Assembly (NCBI RefSeq): GCF_051859125.1
Contig: NZ_JBHYGG010000101.1
Span: 1-64,000, forward strand
Length of the DNA stretch: 64,000 nt
Reading direction: 5' to 3'
DNA from: Gemmata sp051859125
GTDB lineage: Bacteria > Planctomycetota > Planctomycetia > Gemmatales > Gemmataceae
A program made the translations under genes and the position numbers. Of the stretch, positions 59,096 through 64,000 are shown piece by piece. The notes under the pieces were generated by a model. The model was not told the DNA's origin and did no database searches. It saw only the letters and a program-made list of their open reading frames with translations. Position 1 is the stretch's first letter; the number at the start of each line of letters is the position of its first letter.

Positions 59096-61104
59096 GCCGA
59101 GTCACAACTCAGGAGGTTCACCTCGGCGTCGAGCCGGCGGCGGGTGAACCGCCACAGCGACACGTTCGTCTCGTCCTTCGCGGTGTTGGCGGCGTCGGCC
59201 CCGCTGCCCAGTTGGTACGTCCGGCTCAGGACCAGTTCGCGGACCGTCTTCTTGACGGACCACCCCTGTGCGACGAACCGGGACGAGAGGAAGTCCAGCA
59301 GTTCCGGGTGCGTGGGCCGCTGGCCCTGGTCGCCGAAGTCGTCGAGGGTGGGGACGATCCCGGCCCCGAACAGCTTCGACCAGACGCGGTTCACGAACAC
59401 CCGCGACGTGAGCGGGTGGTCCGGCCGCGTGAGCCAGTCGGCGAGTTGCCGGCGGCCGCTCTCCTTGGTGTCGAAGACCGGCGGGTCCGCGACGGCGATC
59501 ACCTTCGGGAACCCGCGGGGGACGACCGGGCCGAGTTGGTCCACTTCGCCGCGGTGCCGCAGGGGCGTGTCGCTGGGGTCCTCACGGTCGGCGAGCGCGA
59601 CGGCGTGGGTGAACACCTGCGGCAGGGCCTCCTTCGCCCGGAGGTTCGCGAGGTGAGTGTTCGCCCTGGTGAACGCCTCCTGAGCGGCGACCACCTCGGG
59701 CGTTTCCGGAACCGCCGGGTTCGCGGCCGGGACCGGGGCCCCCGGGGGGCCGCCCGCCGGAACGCCGCGGAGCTTGGCGAGCGCCTCCCGCGTCGCCGCG
59801 ACGTCCTTCAGCGCGGCCGCGATCTCGGCTTCAAGTTTCGGATCGGCCGCCGCGGCCTTCGCGTTCGAGAGCGGCACCAGGAGCTCCGCGCGGCCCGCCT
59901 GGAACTGCCGGTTCTGAACGCCGGCCCGCGTGTCGGTGCTGCGGAAGATGCCCGCCAGCGCGTAGTAGTCCGACATCGCGATAGGGTCGAACTTGTGCTC
60001 GTGGCACCGGGCGCAGCCGACCGAGAGCGCGAGCACGCCGCGCCCGATGTTCTCGATCTGCTCGTTCGCGATCTCCATCAGGAACGACACGCGGTTGCGG
60101 TCGTTGATGCCCTTCGGCCCGAGGGCGAGGAACCCGGTGGCGACGGTGTTCGCGTCCCGCTCGGCCGGCGTCTCCGCGGGGAGCAGGTCGCCCGCGATCT
60201 GCTCGGCCAGGAACCGGTTGTACGGCTTGTCCGCGTTGAACGCGTCGATGACCCAGTCGCGGTACCGCCACGCCTGCGGGTAGATGAAGTTCCGCTCCTT
60301 GCCCGTGCTTTCCGCGTACCGGGCGATGTCCAGCCAGTGGCGGCCCCAGCGCTCGCCGAAGGCCTTCGAGGCGAGGAGTTCGTCGACGATCTTCTCGCGG
60401 GCCGCCCGGGACGCGTCCCCCTTCAGGGCGGCGATGTGCTCGAGACTCGGCGGCAGGCCAACGAGGTCGAGACTCACGCGCCGGAGCCACACGAGCGGGT
60501 CCGCGTCGGCGACCGGCTTCGTCCCGGTCTTCGCCTGCGTCGCCGCGACGAAGTTGTCGACCGGCGACCAGGCCCACCCCTTCCCGGCATCGGGGACCGC
60601 CGGCTCCTTGACGGGCTGGTAGGCCCACCCTTCGGCCCGGGCCTTCGCGAAGTCGATCTTCTTCCCGGGGACTTTAACCGGGGGAGTCACGCGGGGGTCC
60701 GGTGCCCCCATCTTGACCCACGCGGCGATGTCCGCGATCTCGTCGTCTGTGAGCGGTCCGGCCGGCGGCATCTGGCGAGCGCCCCTCCCGGGTCGGAACC
60801 CCCCTTCGGGCCGCAGCGCCTTCAACAGGAGACTCGCCTCGGGGCTCTTGCTGTCGATCAGCGCGCCCCGGGTGCCACCGATCCGGATCCCTTCGGGCGT
60901 ATCGAGCCGCAGCCCCCCGGGTGCTTGAGTGCTGCCGGAGTGGCACTCGAAGCAGTTCTTGACGAGGACCGGGCGGATCTTCTTCTCGAAGAACACGACC
61001 TGTTCCTTGGTTGGGGGCGGGTTCGGATCGGCGGCGCGGGCCGGGTCGGGCGCGGCCCAAAAAACCACGGCTGCGGCGAGCAGTCGTAACCGAGGGAACC
61101 ACAT
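59092..61104 (-). CDS. Truncated PSCyt1/DUF1549/DUF1553 cytochrome-like protein
   Basis: A 670-residue exported protein with a signal peptide (about 1-24) and a PSCyt1 haem-like motif CFECH at 51-55 with MPP near 110. The DUF1549 domain (about 190-390) has WLRRVSLDLVGLPP, RWGRHWLDIARYAEST and YRDWVIDAFNADKPYNRF; a second haem-like CARCHEHKFDP is near 355. The DUF1553 domain starts near 520 (FVNRVWSKLFGAGIV) but stops at RRRLDAEVNLLSCDSA, where intact family members continue into the RDAxLxxSG region for roughly another 150-250 residues. The 3' end is thus lost, at the point where it meets the DUF1559 gene. The product may be non-functional. Confidence 0.85.
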   Translation of the reverse strand: MWFPRLRLLAAAVVFWAAPDPARAADPNPPPTKEQVVFFEKKIRPVLVKNCFECHSGSTQAPGGLRLDTPEGIRIGGTRGALIDSKSPEASLLLKALRPEGGFRPGRGARQMPPAGPLTDDEIADIAAWVKMGAPDPRVTPPVKVPGKKIDFAKARAEGWAYQPVKEPAVPDAGKGWAWSPVDNFVAATQAKTGTKPVADADPLVWLRRVSLDLVGLPPSLEHIAALKGDASRAAREKIVDELLASKAFGERWGRHWLDIARYAESTGKERNFIYPQAWRYRDWVIDAFNADKPYNRFLAEQIAGDLLPAETPAERDANTVATGFLALGPKGINDRNRVSFLMEIANEQIENIGRGVLALSVGCARCHEHKFDPIAMSDYYALAGIFRSTDTRAGVQNRQFQAGRAELLVPLSNAKAAAADPKLEAEIAAALKDVAATREALAKLRGVPAGGPPGAPVPAANPAVPETPEVVAAQEAFTRANTHLANLRAKEALPQVFTHAVALADREDPSDTPLRHRGEVDQLGPVVPRGFPKVIAVADPPVFDTKESGRRQLADWLTRPDHPLTSRVFVNRVWSKLFGAGIVPTLDDFGDQGQRPTHPELLDFLSSRFVAQGWSVKKTVRELVLSRTYQLGSGADAANTAKDETNVSLWRFTRRRLDAEVNLLSCDSA

Positions 61105-61444
61105 GTCACATTCCTCAAATGCATGGAGGATCGACCGTGCCACGCGGATTGGCCGGCCACGACGTCAGCGCGGAGAGGGACCCACCCACCGATTCCCCGT
61201 GGGAAGCCGAGGGCGAGCAAATGAGGAGAAAGTGGAAATGCGTCTGAACAAGCGCCCTGGTGTTTGTCGACCGCGAAATCGCTGACCCGCGGGCCGCCAA
61301 ACCGCTTGTAGCTCTGCTCCGACTGCGGTCGGAGCAGAGCCGTCACTAATATGGTCGATTTAGTGGAGTTTGGCAACTTTCCTTCCTGACAAAGTGAGGT
61401 CGTGCCGAGTTGCCACACCGGAGGGGGCGGGGTAGTGTCACCTC
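61105..61444. other. Divergent intergenic gap with a strong hairpin
   Basis: A 340-bp gap between the PSCyt1 gene and the YeiH-type gene. A perfect 13-bp inverted repeat with a TGCG loop lies at 61311-61340 (GCTCTGCTCCGAC and complement). Promoters for both divergent genes must lie here, but I cannot assign boxes. The stretch from 61341 to 61375 is AT-richer. Confidence 0.55.
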
Positions 61445-62869
61445 ATGAAATCCTGGATCCGCACCGAAGACACACTTGCCGTCCTGCTCGGGCTCGGCGT
61501 TCTTGCCCTCAGTTTGCCCGGGGTCGCGGGGTACGACCTCCTCGGGTGGGCGGCGTCCGTCAAGATTTGGGTCGATCCCGCGCTGGCCGTCGCACCCGCA
61601 TCCAAGGGCTACGCCGCGATAACCGGACCGGGGTCGGTCGCGGCGACGTTCGGATTTTTGCTCGCGGTCCTCTGTGCGGGAATGGCCTTCATCGGGGCGT
61701 CGCCCGGGAAGTTCGCGGTGCGCTTCACCGTACTGTTCGCCCTGGCGTTCGGGTGCTGGGTCGGCGGGCACTACGCCTACGTCGCGGCGACGCCGGACAA
61801 GTTGCCGAAGGGCGTCGAGTGGTCGCTCGGGCTGACCAACGAGGCGGGCTACCTCTTTGCGCTCCTCGGCGGGCTCGTCATCGCCAACTTCTTGCCGGCG
61901 TTCGGGGCGTGGCTGAAGGACGCGGGGCGGTCGGAACTGTACATCAAGGCGGCGATCATCATCATCGGCGCGAGCCTCGGCGCGAAGGCGGCGGACGAGA
62001 GCAGCAAGACGCAGGCGATCCTCTTCCGCGGCCTCGCCGCGATCATCGAGGCGTACCTCGTCTACTGGGCGTTCGTCTACCTCGTCGCCCGGAAGTTCTT
62101 CGGCTTCAGCCGGGAGTGGGCGGCCCCGCTCGCGTCCGGCATCTCGATCTGCGGCGTTTCCGCGGCCATCACCACCGGCGCGGCCATCCGCGCGCGGCCG
62201 GTCGTGCCCGTGATGGTGTCGTCGCTGGTGGTGATCTTCTCGGTCATCGAGATGCTGATCCTGCCGCAACTGGCGCGGGCGCTGCTCGCGAACGAGCCGA
62301 TGGTCGCCGCCGCGTGGATGGGGCTGGCCGTGAAGACGGACGGGGCCGCGATCTCGACCGGGACCCTGACGGCCGGGCTGTTCTTCCCCGGCAGCGAGGG
62401 CGCGGCGAGCCGCGAAGCAATGATCCTGACCACGACGACGGTGAAGGTGTTCATCGACCTGTTCATCGGCGTCTGGGCGGTGATCCTCGCGGTCATCTGG
62501 ACGAAGGTGATCGACCGAAGGCCCGGCGCGACGGTGCCCTGGCGGGACATCTGGGAGCGGTTCCCGAAGTTCGTGTTCGGCTACGTCCTGACGTTCGGCG
62601 TGTGCTTCGCGATCGGCCTGGCGAGCCCGGCGTCGGTCGCGCCAATGAAGGTCGGCTCCGAGCATGCGGACGTGTTCCGGCGGTTGTTCTTCGTGCTCAC
62701 GTTCTTCTCGATCGGCCTCGCGGCGAACTTCCGCCGGCTCTGGGCGGAGGGGCTCGGCAGGCTGGCGCTCGTGTACGTCGTGTGCCTGTTCGGCTTCGTG
62801 ATCTGGGTCGGGCTCGGCATCTCGTGGCTGTTCTTTCACGGCGTCAGCCCGGTCTCCGGGAAGGGGTAG
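61445..62869 (+). CDS. YeiH/UPF0324-type putative sulfate exporter
   Basis: A 474-residue integral membrane protein with about 10-12 hydrophobic segments. The family landmark GISICGVSAAITTGAAIRARP near 228-248 (split) and WMGLAVKTDGAAI near 296-308 match the UPF0324/YeiH (Cons_hypoth698) group, proposed sulfate or sulfonate exporters on the basis of family annotation; the activity is not established. It is longer than enterobacterial YeiH (about 350) because of an extended first third with extra hydrophobic segments. It is followed after two bases by a 55-residue membrane protein. Both lie inside the putative integrated segment. Confidence 0.82.
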   Translation: MKSWIRTEDTLAVLLGLGVLALSLPGVAGYDLLGWAASVKIWVDPALAVAPASKGYAAITGPGSVAATFGFLLAVLCAGMAFIGASPGKFAVRFTVLFALAFGCWVGGHYAYVAATPDKLPKGVEWSLGLTNEAGYLFALLGGLVIANFLPAFGAWLKDAGRSELYIKAAIIIIGASLGAKAADESSKTQAILFRGLAAIIEAYLVYWAFVYLVARKFFGFSREWAAPLASGISICGVSAAITTGAAIRARPVVPVMVSSLVVIFSVIEMLILPQLARALLANEPMVAAAWMGLAVKTDGAAISTGTLTAGLFFPGSEGAASREAMILTTTTVKVFIDLFIGVWAVILAVIWTKVIDRRPGATVPWRDIWERFPKFVFGYVLTFGVCFAIGLASPASVAPMKVGSEHADVFRRLFFVLTFFSIGLAANFRRLWAEGLGRLALVYVVCLFGFVIWVGLGISWLFFHGVSPVSGKG

Positions 62870-62871
62870 GC

Positions 62872-63039
62872 GTGGACCCGAAACCAACGGACGAAGAAAC
62901 GGCCGACGAAATCGCCAGGGTCGAGGCGGAGCCGCTGTTGCCGGTCGAGAAGCAGCTCATCGCCGGGAGCCTGCTCCTCGGCGTGGTGCTGCTCGGCGTG
63001 CTGCTGTGGGTGACGGCGGCGTACTTCCCGTCGAAGTGA
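62872..63039 (+). CDS. Small membrane protein next to the YeiH-type gene
   Basis: A 55-residue protein with an acidic N terminus (KPTDEETADEIARVEAEP) and one transmembrane helix near 30-50 (LIAGSLLLGVVLLGVLLWV). GTG start two bases after the YeiH-type stop, so the two are translationally coupled. It may be an accessory subunit. The stop codon at 63037-63039 is followed directly by the truncated recombinase. Confidence 0.7.
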   Translation: MDPKPTDEETADEIARVEAEPLLPVEKQLIAGSLLLGVVLLGVLLWVTAAYFPSK

Positions 63040-63042
63040 TCT

Positions 63043-63566
63043 ACTCGCCCTGACGTGGGCCGCCGCGGACCTGAACAAGGGGACGATCGACGTGCGGCGT
63101 TCACTCTCGCAGGTGAAGAAGCAGTTCATCCTGAAGGAGCCGAAGTGCCGGTCGGGGAAGCGCGTCGTCGCCCTGCCGATGTTCGCCCTCACCGCACTTC
63201 AGGAGCACCGGGCTGCCCGGTTCAAGGCCGGGACGGTGACCGGGCCGGTGTTCGGCACGAAGGCCGGGGTGCACCTCCAGCGGTCGAACGCGCTCCGCGA
63301 GTTCCGCACCCTGGTCGCCCGAGCGAACAAGGCCGAGAAGATGGCGGCGGACGAGGCCAAGGCGCACCCGGAGCTCGTCCCCGAGGGGATCCGGTTCCAC
63401 GACCTGCGGCACACCCGGACCTCGGCCCTGGTCGCGGCCGGGCACAGCCTCAAGGCCGTCCCGCCGGCTCGGACATTCGGGCGTGTCGATGACCCTGACG
63501 GTGTACGCGCACTTGATGCCCGACGACGCCAAGCTGGCGAGCGGGGCCGGGTCACTGTTCGGGTGA
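63043..63566 (+). pseudogene. Tyrosine recombinase remnant, 5' truncated and frameshifted
   Basis: C-terminal part of a phage-type integrase. It begins LLALTWAAADLNKGTIDVRRS, just after the position of the first catalytic arginine, so the core-binding domain and that arginine are missing. The RFHDLRHT box with the second arginine is near 63400-63415. Then the frame shifts by one base near 63460-63465 and continues as RLGHSGVSMTLTVYAHLMP, where the tyrosine nucleophile lies, to a TGA at 63564-63566. The gene cannot make an active enzyme. Its 3' end is 105 bases from the tRNA-His gene. Confidence 0.85.
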
Positions 63567-63671
63567 GTCCGCCGATTGGCCGTACCCAGGCCGTACTGAG
63601 GGGTTATTCTGACGCGGGCCGGAAACTGAAGAAGCACCGCAACCCCTTGAGATTGCAGTGCTTCGGTAAAG

Positions 63672-63746
63672 GGTGACTGACGGGATTTGAACCCGCGACT
63701 TCCAGATCCACAATCTGGCGCTCTAACCAACTGAGCTACAGCCACC
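63672..63746 (-). tRNA. tRNA-His (anticodon GTG), putative integration target
   Basis: A full cloverleaf on the minus strand including the extra G-1 typical of histidine tRNA paired with C73: acceptor GTGGCTG/CAGTCAC, D stem GCTC/GAGC, anticodon stem CCAGA/TCTGG with loop TTGTGGA and anticodon GTG, T arm GCGGG/CCCGT with loop TTCAAAT. The T loop differs from the left partial copy, which has the standard TTCGAAT. No CCA is encoded. Confidence 0.95.
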
Positions 63747-63807
63747 GTCATCGGTCGGTTCGAAATCCCGCCCGCGTAATTATTCTTACCGCCCGCCCGT
63801 GTCAGCG

Positions 63808-64000
63808 TCAACGGGTGGTTTCCACCTGCGGTTCCTCGCCCCCGAACAGTACGCCCGTACGGTTGCGCACCTGCGACAGCGGCGGGAGCGCCAGGTCTAC
63901 CACCTCCGAACGTTCCACGATCAGGTCCGGGTTCGCTCGTGCCGCGTGTTTCGGCGGCAGGTTGACGAGTTCGGTCGCTGCGAATGGTTGGCGCACCGTC
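63808..64000 (-). CDS. Partial gene at the right edge, unknown
   Basis: The C-terminal end of an open frame that runs off the window on the minus strand. The visible residues (ending RTGVLFGGEEPQVETTR, with a VNLPPKHAARANPDLIVE stretch before) show no motif I can name. The real start could be the GTG at 63996 or lie beyond 64000. Confidence 0.4.
   Translation of the reverse strand, partial: TVRQPFAATELVNLPPKHAARANPDLIVERSEVVDLALPPLSQVRNRTGVLFGGEEPQVETTR

Overview
The window is about 64 kb of very GC-rich bacterial chromosome that I assign to a planctomycete of the Gemmata/Gemmataceae type. This is inferred from two DUF1559 pseudopilin-like proteins, a DUF1501 Tat-exported protein, a PSCyt1/DUF1549/DUF1553 cytochrome-like protein, Uma2-family proteins, a large IPT/TIG plus FG-GAP surface protein with a planctomycete-type N terminus, and many long intergenic inverted repeats. 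It looks like core chromosome up to about 56.8 kb, followed by a segment with the marks of a decayed integrative element.

Layout. 0-10 kb is mostly on the minus strand: a four-helix membrane protein, an unrecognised gene pair (one partner rich in CxxC zinc knuckles), an AMP-dependent ligase divergent from a receiver-only response regulator, and an integral-membrane spermidine-synthase-like protein between two Uma2 proteins. 10.3-21.4 kb is one plus-strand type II secretion run in the order E-F-G-H-I-J-K-L-M, with stop/start overlaps H/I, I/J and J/K; the secretin GspD and GspC are not in the window. 21.6-26.5 kb is an RND efflux adaptor and pump followed by a small zinc-ribbon membrane protein. 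26.5-36 kb holds a glycosyltransferase, a DUF2784 membrane protein, a Nif3-like protein, a UPF1/SMUBP2-like helicase with a DbpA-like N-terminal segment, and the IPT/TIG protein. 36-39.5 kb is a minus-strand glcE-glcF-GDPD run. 40-48.8 kb is central metabolism: gap, a DUF1559 gene, pgk, accD, a protein kinase, rsmE and mdh. 49.5-56.6 kb has a second kinase fold, DUF2237, a zinc metallopeptidase, an OGFr-domain protein, a redoxin, a DUF1501 protein, tRNA-Gln, a SET-domain protein and a Gly/Tyr-rich secreted protein.

The right end is the most unusual part. A 42-base copy of the 3' half of tRNA-His lies at 56832-56873, and the intact tRNA-His gene is at 63672-63746. Directly inside the intact gene is a 5'-truncated, frameshifted tyrosine recombinase; directly inside the left copy is an IS66-like transposase remnant. 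Between them are a DUF1559 gene with an AT-rich 5' end, a C-terminally truncated PSCyt1/DUF1549 gene, and a YeiH-type transporter with a 55-residue membrane partner. I read this as the decayed scar of an element integrated at the tRNA-His anticodon loop.

At least six different long inverted repeats, and one dispersed direct-repeat-rich sequence present at about 13.6 and 48.95 kb, lie between genes. One palindrome occurs twice with a shared flank, each time just 3' of a minus-strand gene. No CRISPR array, rRNA operon or replication origin was seen.
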